Part shown: positions 31,370 to 38,816 of the stretch, piece after piece
Layout: the number at the start of each line of letters is the position of its first letter
Numbering within the stretch: position 1 is the first letter of the stretch
NCBI RefSeq assembly: GCF_040546765.1
Contig: NZ_JBEPOK010000001.1
Location: 4,464,001-4,528,000, forward strand
Source of the DNA: Arthrobacter sp. OAP107
GTDB lineage: Bacteria; Actinomycetota; Actinomycetes; Actinomycetales; Micrococcaceae
Direction of reading: 5' to 3'
Length of the DNA stretch: 64,000 nt
The notes under the pieces: generated by a model
Told to the model about the DNA's origin: nothing
Seen by the model: only the letters and a program-made list of their open reading frames with translations
Databases searched by the model: none
Program-made: the position numbers and the translations under genes

Positions 31370-32232
31370 CGGGTGGTCCTTGTGGAAGCACGCGAACCGC
31401 GGAAGCCTGCAACAACGGCGGCGCCAAGCAGCACCAGGGCGCCGCCCGCGAAGAGCGCCGGCAGGACGGCAGCACCGGTGTCACCCAGCCCGGCATCTGT
31501 CCCGCCGGTTCCACCCGGGCTGGTGTCCATCGGCGGGCCCGCCTCCCCCGGCTCGCCGGGCGCCGGCGGTTGCTCCGGCCGCGGTGGTTGGGTTGGCTCC
31601 GGTGATTGGCCTGGCCCCGGCGATTGGCCTGGCCCTGGCGACGGGTCTGGATCTGGAAACGACGCGCCCCCGGCGGACTCCCCCATGGCGCTCACACCAA
31701 TCCCCAGCGTCAGTGAAGTGCCGCCAGATTCTGCAGAGCTGGCGGGCCGGGAAAGGGTAAACCGCAGAAAGGACGCCGTGCCTGCGCGAAGGTCGCTCAG
31801 CGGAACCTGGACATCCTGGCGAAGCGCCGCCAGTGTCGTAGGCGCAATCTTGGAGATGGAGCCGGATGGGCAGCTCAGGCTTCCGTTCAGTCCGCTGGTC
31901 CCCTGCCACTGCACAGCACACTCCTCCACCGCGACCACGTACCTGTCGGTTCCGGCGATTTCCCCGCCCGCGGTCACCTGCAGCCTGGACGCTGCCGTCG
32001 GTTCCGTCATTGTCAGGCCGATCTGCCAGCTGAAGGACTCGGCCGGCTCAAGGACGGGCAGCGTCAGGGGATAGACAGAGGACGAGAGGGACAGCAAACC
32101 CGGAGCCCCGGTCTCGGGCACCGGAACCAGGTCTTCGGCGGCAAGTGCAGCACCGGGGCCGGCCGCTACGACCGTCAGTGCCAACGCGAATCCGGCCCTC
32201 CAACGTCCCGGACAGCCTCTAATTCCGCGCAT
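31366..32232 (-). CDS. Cell-surface protein with LPXTG-like sorting signal
   Basis: A 288-residue surface protein. A conventional signal peptide (FALALTVVAAGPGAALA) is followed by a beta-rich domain of about 180 residues, a Pro/Gly/Glu/Ser tether (SPGPGQSPGPGQSPEPTQ) and a C-terminal sorting signal: LGDTG, a hydrophobic stretch (LPALFAGGALVLLGAAVVAGF) and a basic tail. LGDTG departs from LPXTG but fits the LAXTG-like variants of high-GC Gram-positives. ATG at 32232 follows GGAGGT. It is third in the SipW operon; a sortase is not present in the window. Confidence 0.75.
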   Translation of the reverse strand: MRGIRGCPGRWRAGFALALTVVAAGPGAALAAEDLVPVPETGAPGLLSLSSSVYPLTLPVLEPAESFSWQIGLTMTEPTAASRLQVTAGGEIAGTDRYVVAVEECAVQWQGTSGLNGSLSCPSGSISKIAPTTLAALRQDVQVPLSDLRAGTASFLRFTLSRPASSAESGGTSLTLGIGVSAMGESAGGASFPDPDPSPGPGQSPGPGQSPEPTQPPRPEQPPAPGEPGEAGPPMDTSPGGTGGTDAGLGDTGAAVLPALFAGGALVLLGAAVVAGFRGSRASTRTTR

Positions 32233-32269
32233 TCTCTCCACCTCCCCGTTGAGCCGATGCCCGGTTGCA

Positions 32270-32857
32270 TTACGTTGCCTGACGCGTCTGCCGTTTAGGC
32301 CAGTACGCCCAGAGCACCAGCGCTGCCAGGGCAAGTGTTGCTCCGGCAATGAACCCCGGGCCCCTGACCGTCATCAGCCATGAGCCGACAACCGGCACCG
32401 TCACCAGCACTTTCTGGGCGGTGGCAACTTCGTAGGGCAAGGGGTCCTGGGAGCTGTTCGCATCGCCCTTGAGAATCAGCGACGCTTTACCTCCCGCCGA
32501 TTCAGGCCGCGTCACGGAAACCACACGGTGGGTGATCAGCACGCTGGAGTCCTCACGTTTTACGGACACGACGTCGCCCGGTACCAGGTCTTCCGCCTGG
32601 ACTTGGACTGTCAGGGACAAAGCGCCCACCGGATATTGGGGCTCCATGGAACCTGTCCGGAAGACCACGAAGGACGCCTTGAAGACGAACCCGAGGATCA
32701 GAGCCAGAATGCACAGCAGCCCCAGAACGGCCACCAGCGTCAGGGAAATTTCACGGATGATTTTGAGGACGCGCAACAGGATGTGCGGGACCGCCGCCCC
32801 GCGCGGCACCGGGGCCGCACGGGACCGAGATCCTTGCCCGGCAATTACTTCCGGCAT
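32270..32857 (-). CDS. sipW: Signal peptidase I, SipW/ER type
   Basis: A 195-residue membrane protease that removes signal peptides. Two membrane helices flank the domain (about 37-60, TLVAVLGLLCILALILGFVF; about 168-186). The nucleophile Ser is in RTGSMEPQYP. The general base is a His (LITHRVV) instead of the usual Lys, which marks the SipW/ER-type Ser-His dyad; KGDANSSQDP is the downstream conserved Asp region. It lies nine bases after a TasA-like gene and upstream of two surface-protein genes, so it probably processes the AWTDxEW-type precursors of this operon. Confidence 0.9.
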   Translation of the reverse strand: MPEVIAGQGSRSRAAPVPRGAAVPHILLRVLKIIREISLTLVAVLGLLCILALILGFVFKASFVVFRTGSMEPQYPVGALSLTVQVQAEDLVPGDVVSVKREDSSVLITHRVVSVTRPESAGGKASLILKGDANSSQDPLPYEVATAQKVLVTVPVVGSWLMTVRGPGFIAGATLALAALVLWAYWPKRQTRQAT

Positions 32858-32866
32858 GGCCAGTGG

Positions 32867-33568
32867 CTACGAGCCGACGGTGCTCGTGAACTTCCAGAGC
32901 GGAACTGTCTTCAGCCCCTGAAGAGTATCTGCAGCACTTGACGGGAGCGTGAGCGCAAAGCAGATATCGACGGCGGCACCGTCCGTCACTGTGTCACCCG
33001 CCGCCGGGAGAACGATGTTGTTAGCCACTCCGGGTTCGGAAATAGTGCCCAGCGGGGATCCTGCAGGAACGATGTTGGTCCCAACAGCCGGGAAGCCTGT
33101 GGCGTTGCACAGCGCCTTGTCCACATTCTGCTTCGCCTCGTACCTCAGCTCGGAGTAGAGAACCGAGGAGTTGGTCACCGAGTCGATGGGAGTGGACTGC
33201 ACGGCCTGCGTCAGTCGGGCCACCAGCGCCTCAGAACCGGCCGCCGCGCGCAGCTGCATGGGAGCGTAGACGGTGCTGCCGGGCACCAGGTTGTCCGCGT
33301 TGACGCTGAAAGTCAGGGCCCCACCGGGCGCCGCGTCCTTATCACCCCAGACGGCTGCCCCTCCCGTCCCGGTCCAGGTGTTCTGCTGCATGTGATAGGT
33401 CTTCGTTCCCGGGCCGCCGCCGTTGCCGCTTTGGCCGAACACCCATTCATTGTCAGTCCAGGCAGCGAGCGTGAAGGCCGCACCGACTCCCAGGACAAGC
33501 CCGGCCGCCAGAATTGCCCGGACTTTCGTAGCTTTTGCGCGCGGCTCAGCGCTGGTTGAAGCAACCAT
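32867..33568 (-). CDS. SipW-dependent, TasA/CalY-like secreted protein
   Basis: A 233-residue secreted protein. Signal segment: RAILAAGLVLGVGAAFT followed by LAAWTDNEWVFGQSG, almost the same cleavage motif as in the 572-residue protein at 29651. The mature part has the features of the TasA/camelysin group (GGALTFSVNADNLVPGSTVYAPMQLRA), with two cysteines that may pair. In Bacillus, TasA forms biofilm fibres after SipW processing; a similar role here is inferred. ATG at 33568 follows GGGGGAAAC. First gene of the operon. Confidence 0.8.
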   Translation of the reverse strand: MVASTSAEPRAKATKVRAILAAGLVLGVGAAFTLAAWTDNEWVFGQSGNGGGPGTKTYHMQQNTWTGTGGAAVWGDKDAAPGGALTFSVNADNLVPGSTVYAPMQLRAAAGSEALVARLTQAVQSTPIDSVTNSSVLYSELRYEAKQNVDKALCNATGFPAVGTNIVPAGSPLGTISEPGVANNIVLPAAGDTVTDGAAVDICFALTLPSSAADTLQGLKTVPLWKFTSTVGS

Positions 33569-33632
33569 TGTTTCCCCCAAATTTAGATGTGTACCGAGCG
33601 ATAGAAATTCGGCTGCAGGTATGGGGGAGCAT
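33546..33632 (-). CDS. Possible upstream open reading frame (28 aa) in the SipW-operon leader
   Basis: ATG at 33632 is preceded by TTTGGGGGAAACACCG; the real gene start at 33568 is preceded by the same TTTGGGGGAAACA. The short frame runs past the real start and stops at 33546, overlapping it by 23 bases in another frame. The start codon lies in a small stem (ATCGGT/ACCGAT, 33631-33656). It may be a leader peptide affecting translation of the TasA-like gene, or chance. The rest of the 368-base gap holds GACCTG/CAGGTC repeats and the SAM riboswitch. Confidence 0.3.
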   Translation of the reverse strand: MLPHTCSRISIARYTSKFGGNNGCFNQR

Positions 33633-33807
33633 CGGTGTTTCCCCCAAAAAACCGATAGCACGACCTGATCATTTGCGCAGGTCAAGTCAAGTTAACCGTT
33701 TTGGGGGTGCCTCGGCTAACTCCAGTTCGCGGCCGATTCAGCCGCCACCGGGCGACACAAACCAGTGCCGATTTGCCCGCCCGAAAGGAATCGATTTAAG
33801 TGGGAAT

Positions 33808-33922
33808 GGACCATCCCGAGCGGCCGAGAGACCTGGATCGCTGACGCCGCAGCAACCTTGCCACCGAAAGGCAGCGCCATCCGCCTGCCGTCCGTAAAGG
33901 TGCTACCGCCAGGACCGATGGA
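33808..33922 (+). ncRNA. SAM-I (S-box) riboswitch
   Basis: Core elements fit the SAM-I consensus: GAGCGGCCGAGAGACCTGG, then TGACGCCGCAGCAACC, a variable P3/P4 hairpin, AAGGTGCTA and CCAGGACCGATGG. P1 forms from CCATC (33811-33815) and GATGG (33917-33921). The 3' strand of P1 is followed directly by AAAGGAAA, the ribosome site of the MetE-like gene, which suggests control of translation initiation rather than termination; I see no terminator hairpin. Confidence 0.88.
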
Positions 33923-33936
33923 AAGGAAACCCAGCC

Positions 33937-35148
33937 TTGTCGCTGAATACTGACCACATCCGCGTCACCCACGCCGGTTCCCTGCCCCGCACCCCTGAGC
34001 TCATTGCCGCCAACGCAGCCAAGGAAGCCGACGGCATTACGCCGGAGTTCCTTGACCTGCTGGAGACCTCGGTGGTGGACATCGTCCAGCGCCAAAAGGA
34101 CCTGGGCATCGACATCCCCAACGACGGCGAATACGGCCACACGATGTCCAACAGCGTGGATTACGGCGCGTGGTGGAACTACTCGTTCGCCCGCCTGGGC
34201 GGCCTCGAACCCACCAACGTGGACCGCTGGGCCGATGCCGGGGTGCACCGTTCCACGCCGGGCAACATCGTCCTGACCTCGTTCCCTGACCGCCGGGACC
34301 GGCAGAAGTTCAATGACGCCTACAACGACCCCTCCTCCGGGATCCTCGCCCACCGCAAGAGCGTGGCACAGCCCAAGATCGCCGGCCCGCTGACCTACAC
34401 CGGACAGGACCTCGTGGCGTCGGACGTCACCAACCTCAAAGCCGGCCTGCAGGCAGCCGGCCTTACCGAGGGATTCGTAGCGTCGCTCTCCCCTGGCTCC
34501 TGCGCACGGGTGGCCAACGAGTACTACAAGACCGAAGAGGAACTGGTCTACGCCTGCGCTGACGCCATGCGGGAGGAATACAAGGCAATCATCGATGCCG
34601 GACTGACCGTCCAGCTCGATGACCCGTCGCTGGCGGAGAGCTGGGACCAGATCAACCCGGAGCCCAGCCTTGAGGACTACCTCAATTTCATCCAGCTCCG
34701 GGTCGAGGCCACCAACTGGGCCCTCCGCGACCTGCCCGAGGAGCAGATCCGGCTGCACGTCTGCTGGGGATCCTGGCACGGCCCCCACACCACTGACATC
34801 CCGTTTGCCGACATCATCAGCTCAGTCCTGCAGATCAATGCCGGCGGCTACTCGTTCGAGGCAGCCAATGTCCGCCACGAGCACGAATGGCGCGTGTGGG
34901 AAGACACCAAGCTTCCCGAGGGCAAGGTCATCATTCCGGGCGTAGTCTCGCACGCCACCAACGTCGTGGAACATCCGGAGCTGGTGGCAGACCGGATCGA
35001 ACGCTTTGCCAAACTCGTTGGGCGCGAGAGCGTGATCGCCTCCACCGACTGCGGACTCGGCGGCCGGGTCCACCCGCAGATCGCCGTCGCCAAACTCCAG
35101 GCTCTCGGAGAGGGCGCGCGCCTCGCCACAAAACGGCTCTGGAAGTGA
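33937..35148 (+). CDS. Cobalamin-independent methionine synthase II family protein (MetE C-terminal-like)
   Basis: A 403-residue protein equivalent to the catalytic C-terminal barrel of MetE, without the N-terminal half. Zinc-ligand candidates are His and Cys in LHVCWGSWHGPH and the late Cys in STDCGLGGR. The opening RVTHAGSLPRTPEL is typical. It may transfer a methyl group to homocysteine or a related thiol; the methyl donor is not deducible. TTG at 33937 is eight bases after GAAAGGAAA. A SAM riboswitch directly upstream ties it to methionine supply. Confidence 0.88.
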   Translation: MSLNTDHIRVTHAGSLPRTPELIAANAAKEADGITPEFLDLLETSVVDIVQRQKDLGIDIPNDGEYGHTMSNSVDYGAWWNYSFARLGGLEPTNVDRWADAGVHRSTPGNIVLTSFPDRRDRQKFNDAYNDPSSGILAHRKSVAQPKIAGPLTYTGQDLVASDVTNLKAGLQAAGLTEGFVASLSPGSCARVANEYYKTEEELVYACADAMREEYKAIIDAGLTVQLDDPSLAESWDQINPEPSLEDYLNFIQLRVEATNWALRDLPEEQIRLHVCWGSWHGPHTTDIPFADIISSVLQINAGGYSFEAANVRHEHEWRVWEDTKLPEGKVIIPGVVSHATNVVEHPELVADRIERFAKLVGRESVIASTDCGLGGRVHPQIAVAKLQALGEGARLATKRLWK

Positions 35149-35242
35149 TTTAGCCCTCATTTGCTGCCCTGCGGGCCCCCTTCTGCGCGACTCCGCCACG
35201 GAGGCACGCAGCGGAATGGGCATAGCGAGCCGGACCCCTTGC

Positions 35243-35274
35243 TAAACTGGGGAGGACCGGTCAGGTACCGGTCC
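35243..35274 (+). promoter_or_regulatory. Promoter box with adjoining inverted repeat
   Basis: TAAACT (35243-35248) looks like a -10 box. It is followed five bases later by an 8-bp inverted repeat GGACCGGT/ACCGGTCC (35254-35274, 5-base centre) that would cover the transcription start, as expected of a repressor site. The gene start is about 100 bases further on. Confidence 0.5.
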
Positions 35275-35370
35275 ACACCTCATTTCACTCCACGCCGCGT
35301 TCGGCCCGCCTGCGGCGTGCCGGCCTGCGGCGCGGCGGCGCGACCCACCCTGCAGGAGACACAGCACCAT

Positions 35371-36003
35371 ATGACCGCTCTGGCTACCGAATCCTTCCAC
35401 GAACAGCTTCTGAGGCGCCGTTACGAGCCCAACGTTGCCGCTGTCAATGAGCTCTGCGACACGTTGCAGACCGCCAAGCCGGGCACCCAGGTGCCGTACG
35501 TCGACCCCGCGCACGACGTCGACGAATGCCGCATCATCAGCCTCTTCTCCAACATCGGCACGGCATCGCCTACCGGCTTCATCATGCCGGGCGATGACGA
35601 TGCCGCCACCCGGATGCTGGGCCTCCAGTGGAAGCTGGGCCTGAGGCCGGAATACATCATGCCGTGGAATGTGCACCCGTGGCACACACCGGGCGAGCCG
35701 AACGGCAAGTTCACTCCCGACCAGATCCAGGCCGGCCTCAAGCCGCTGCTGAAGGTCCTGGCCCTGGTGCCCCGCGCTTCGGTCATCGTGGCCCACGGCA
35801 CCGAGGCCAACCGCCTCGCCGGCCTGCTGCTGAAGACCGAAGTTCCCCTGCTGTGGCGCCGCGGACTGAAGACCTACAAGGTCCGTTCCCTGGGCGGCCG
35901 CTCCTTCGCCGGAACCCCCGAGCGGCAGAAGCAGTACCTGGACGAGATGCACGTCGCCTACGCCGACGCAATGGCCCGCACCGGCCTGCAGAAAGCCAGC
36001 TAG
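35371..36003 (+). CDS. Uracil-DNA glycosylase superfamily protein
   Basis: A 210-residue protein of the UDG-like alpha/beta superfamily. IMPWNVHPWHTPGEPNGKFTP would hold the uracil-pocket/motif-1 equivalent, and VIVAHGTEANRLAG is the second strand-loop with the motif-2 His. The classic GQDPYH motif of family 1 is missing, so this belongs to a divergent family and activity is uncertain. ATG at 35371 has AGGAG at the long distance of 12 bases; longer upstream extension is GC-rich and looks non-coding. Confidence 0.7.
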   Translation: MTALATESFHEQLLRRRYEPNVAAVNELCDTLQTAKPGTQVPYVDPAHDVDECRIISLFSNIGTASPTGFIMPGDDDAATRMLGLQWKLGLRPEYIMPWNVHPWHTPGEPNGKFTPDQIQAGLKPLLKVLALVPRASVIVAHGTEANRLAGLLLKTEVPLLWRRGLKTYKVRSLGGRSFAGTPERQKQYLDEMHVAYADAMARTGLQKAS

Positions 36004-36011
36004 CATAAGGC

Positions 36012-36052
36012 CGGCGGGCGGCCACCTTCCTTGAGAAGGTGACCGCCCGCCG
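36012..36052. terminator. Hairpin between convergent genes
   Basis: CGGCGGGCGG(C)CACCTT pairs with AAGGTGACCGCCCGCCG around a short loop, just past the UDG-like stop. No T run on the plus side beyond CGTT. Confidence 0.7.
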
Positions 36053-36103
36053 TCGTTAACGGGGCCTCCGCCGCGGAGGGTTCCCTGGCTGAGCGGAGCG
36101 AAG

Positions 36104-36550
36104 CTAGGGACGCGGTGGGGAGCTGTGCTGCTTGGCCTCGATAGCTGCTTTGGCTGCCGGGTCCGAGTCGTTGAGGAACTTCTCGATGCGCTCGGGCTCC
36201 TCTGCCTCATTGATGGCGGCCGAGGCCCGGCCCAGCGAGTAAAGCGCCCGCAGGAAGCCGCGGTTGGGCTCGTGCTCCCACGGAATGGGCCCCACGCCGC
36301 GCCAGCCGTTGCGGCGGAGCGAGTCCAGGCCGCGGTGGTAGCCGACCCGCGCGTAGGCGTAGGAATCGATGGTGCGGCCTTCCGCCCACGCCTCCTCGGC
36401 CAGGACGGCCCACAACAGCGACGATGTGGGGTGCTTTTCCACGAGGTCCAGCGCCTCAGCGCCGAGCGCGAGGTGCTGGTACACCTCGGTCTCGGCAGGC
36501 AGGAGCGTGGGCTCGGGGCCCAGCAGGTTCTTGCGGAACTCGTCGGACAT
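36104..36550 (-). CDS. DUF3151 family protein
   Basis: A 148-residue actinobacterial protein of DUF3151. The conserved core is EEAWAEGRTIDSYAYARVGYHRGLDSLRRNGWRG and GPIPWEHEPNRGFLRAL; the helices are TPR-like. Function unknown. It starts two bases after the aldolase stop, so the two form an operon, an arrangement also common elsewhere in the Micrococcaceae and mycobacteria. Confidence 0.9.
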   Translation of the reverse strand: MSDEFRKNLLGPEPTLLPAETEVYQHLALGAEALDLVEKHPTSSLLWAVLAEEAWAEGRTIDSYAYARVGYHRGLDSLRRNGWRGVGPIPWEHEPNRGFLRALYSLGRASAAINEAEEPERIEKFLNDSDPAAKAAIEAKQHSSPPRP

Positions 36551-36552
36551 GG

Positions 36553-37572
36553 CTAGAAGGTCTTGCCCGCGGAACCCAGCTGCTGGGTTGCCTCAACAAC
36601 GCGGGCGGCGAGGCCGGCTTCGGCGGAGGCGCCCCAGACACGGGGGTCGTAGGTCTTCTTGTTGCCCACCTCGCCGTCGACCTTCAGCACACCGTCGTAG
36701 TTGCGGAACATGTGGTCCGCCACCGGGCGGGTGTACGCGTACTGCGTGTCCGTGTCGATGTTCATCTTGATCGTGCCGTAAGAGACCGCGTCCGCGATCT
36801 CCTGGTCCGAGGACCCCGAACCGCCATGGAAGACCAGGTCGAACGGGTTCTCCTTGCCGATCTTCGCACCGACCTGGGCCTGGATGTCCTTCAGGATCTC
36901 CGGGCGCAGCTTCACCCCGCCCGGCTTGTACACCCCGTGCACATTCCCGAACGTCAGCGCCGTGATGTACCGGCCGTTCTCCCCGGCGCCGAGCGCGTCG
37001 ATGGTGGCCAGCGCGTCCTCGACAGTGGTGTAGAGCTTTTCGTTGATCTCGTGCTCGACGCCGTCCTCCTCGCCGCCAACCGTGCCGATCTCGACCTCAA
37101 GGATCATCTTCGCCGCAGCCGTGCGGGCCAGCAGTTCACGGGCGATCCGCAGGTTCTCCTGCAGCGTCTCCGCCGAACCGTCCCACATGTGGGAGTTGAA
37201 GAGCGGGTTCCGGCCGGCCTTGACCTCGGCCTCGGACGCGGCCAGCAAAGGCAGCACAAAACCGTCCAGCTTGTCCTTCGGGCAGTGGTCCGTGTGCAGG
37301 GCGATGTTCACGTTGTAGTTCTTCGCCACCTCACGGGCGAACGCGGCGAAACCCAGCGACCCGGCAACCATGTCCTTGGTCGAAGCACCCGACCAGTACG
37401 CAGCACCACCGGTGGAAACCTGCACAATGCCGTCAGACTCGGCCTCCGCGAAACCACGCAGCGCAGCGTTCAGCGTCTGGGAGGAGGTGACGTTGACGGC
37501 CGGGAACGCGTAGCCGCCCTTCTTGGCACGGTCGATCATGTCGGCATAAATATCGGGGGTTGCAATGGGCAT
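36553..37572 (-). CDS. fbaA: Class II fructose-bisphosphate aldolase
   Basis: A 339-residue zinc aldolase of glycolysis and gluconeogenesis (class IIA length). It shows AFPAVNVTSSQTLNAALRG, the metal/catalytic segment ALHTDHCPKDKLD, the zinc-ligand Glu region EVEIGTVGGEEDG, THALTFGNVHGVYKPG-like sequence (ALTFGNVHGVY here) and FHGGSGSSDQEI for the phosphate. ATG at 37572 is five bases after AGGAG. DUF3151 follows two bases later. Confidence 0.98.
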   Translation of the reverse strand: MPIATPDIYADMIDRAKKGGYAFPAVNVTSSQTLNAALRGFAEAESDGIVQVSTGGAAYWSGASTKDMVAGSLGFAAFAREVAKNYNVNIALHTDHCPKDKLDGFVLPLLAASEAEVKAGRNPLFNSHMWDGSAETLQENLRIARELLARTAAAKMILEVEIGTVGGEEDGVEHEINEKLYTTVEDALATIDALGAGENGRYITALTFGNVHGVYKPGGVKLRPEILKDIQAQVGAKIGKENPFDLVFHGGSGSSDQEIADAVSYGTIKMNIDTDTQYAYTRPVADHMFRNYDGVLKVDGEVGNKKTYDPRVWGASAEAGLAARVVEATQQLGSAGKTF

Positions 37573-37812
37573 GCTGACTCCTAAATCGAATTTCGTCTGC
37601 GGGTTTCGTTGACCCTGGAGTGAACCTCGTCGGCTAGGAACCATCCTAGCCATTTCTTCGCACAGGCCGTGGTTCGCGTCACCCGGCCCGGTAACACTTG
37701 CGGCCGGAGATCAGGAGTTCCCTTCAGCCACCCCCCTGCCGTGGAGCAGCCGCCTCGTTTGCTCGGGTCCATCGCTGCCGCAAATGCCGCGGTGGTGCGC
37801 GCCCTGGCCTCG

Positions 37813-37845
37813 TGTCCGGTATGCCGGACACCCCGGGCGTATTCT
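37813..37845 (+). promoter_or_regulatory. Operator and leaderless promoter of the IclR gene
   Basis: The dyad TGTCCG-N6-CGGACA (37813-37830) lies just upstream of a -10 box TATTCT (37840-37845), which is six bases before the GTG start at 37852. The same dyad occurs before the permease gene at 40373-40390. Confidence 0.65.
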
Positions 37846-37851
37846 GGGAGT

Positions 37852-38706
37852 GTGAGTAGCTCATCGCTGCGCCCCAAAGCCCCGGCCGCTGTACAGGTTC
37901 TGGCCGTTCTTAGGTACGTCGCGGAACAGGCCGGCCCGGTGGCTGCCTCGGTTATCGCCCGTGACGTGGGAGTGCCGCGGTCAACGACGTACCAGTTGAT
38001 CGCGGCCTTGGTTGATGACGGGTTTCTGGTCCACCTTCCGGAGGAACAAAAGTATGCGCTGGGTGTCACGGCGCACGAACTCGGAACCGGTTATTCACGG
38101 CAGGCCCCTCTTCAGCGCATCGCACGCCACCCGCTCGCGCGGCTGGTGGGGCGAACCCGTCGCACTGCCCACCTTGCGGTGATGCACGGCCGTGACGTCG
38201 TTTACGTCATCGAAGAACGCGCTCCGCGCCAGCGCCCTCTGGTGACAGACACCGGTGTCCGGCTTCCGGCACATCTGACGGCCAGTGGCAGGGCGATGAT
38301 GGCGCAGATGGATCCTGCCCAGGTCGCCGCCTTGTTTCCGGGCCCGGAGGCCTTCACGGTTCGCAATGACAACGGGCCGCAGTCCTTACCGGCCCTGCAG
38401 GATTTGCTGTCGCGGGCGCGGTCCTTGGGCTACGCATGGGAACAGGATGAAATCACTGTTGGGTACTCTTCCGTTGCTGTTGCCGTCCTGGACCGGGCGC
38501 GCTATCCCGTGGCCAGCGTCACATTGACCGTCCCCAACCGGGCGTTTCCGCCTGGTGGCGCGCGGCGCGCCAAGGATGCCGAAACGCCGGAGGAACGGGC
38601 AATGCGGATTGAAGACGTGGCCGGTGAGTGGATTCCGGAGGTGAACCGTTGTGCCCGCGAGATATCGCGCAGGCTGGGTATCCGTGGCCGGCTGCCCACA
38701 AACTGA
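37852..38706 (+). CDS. IclR-family transcriptional regulator
   Basis: A 284-residue regulator. The N-terminal winged helix (AVQVLAVLRYVAEQAGPVAASVIARDVGVPRST..., about 12-75) is followed by the IclR effector domain (HLAVMHGRDVVYVIEERAP, LPAHLTASGRAMMAQM). It ends near LGIRGRLPTN. GTG at 37852 lies six bases after TATTCT, a leaderless arrangement; the frame is open further upstream but that part is the promoter. It is convergent to an NCS1 permease, and the two share an operator, so the regulator probably controls both. Confidence 0.88.
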   Translation: MSSSSLRPKAPAAVQVLAVLRYVAEQAGPVAASVIARDVGVPRSTTYQLIAALVDDGFLVHLPEEQKYALGVTAHELGTGYSRQAPLQRIARHPLARLVGRTRRTAHLAVMHGRDVVYVIEERAPRQRPLVTDTGVRLPAHLTASGRAMMAQMDPAQVAALFPGPEAFTVRNDNGPQSLPALQDLLSRARSLGYAWEQDEITVGYSSVAVAVLDRARYPVASVTLTVPNRAFPPGGARRAKDAETPEERAMRIEDVAGEWIPEVNRCAREISRRLGIRGRLPTN

Positions 38707-38745
38707 GGAGTGTCCCGGCCACGTGTGTGGCCGGGACACTCCTCA
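38704..38745. terminator. Perfect hairpin between convergent IclR and permease genes
   Basis: TGAGGAGTGTCCCGGCCAC and its exact complement enclose GTGT; the stem begins in the IclR stop codon. No T run follows. It likely serves both convergent genes. Confidence 0.75.
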
Positions 38746-38816
38746 GGCATCAATACCGGCTGTCGGCTGCAGGCGCATCAGGGCCTGCAGGGCTGCCTGG
38801 ACGGCTGGGCTGGCGG

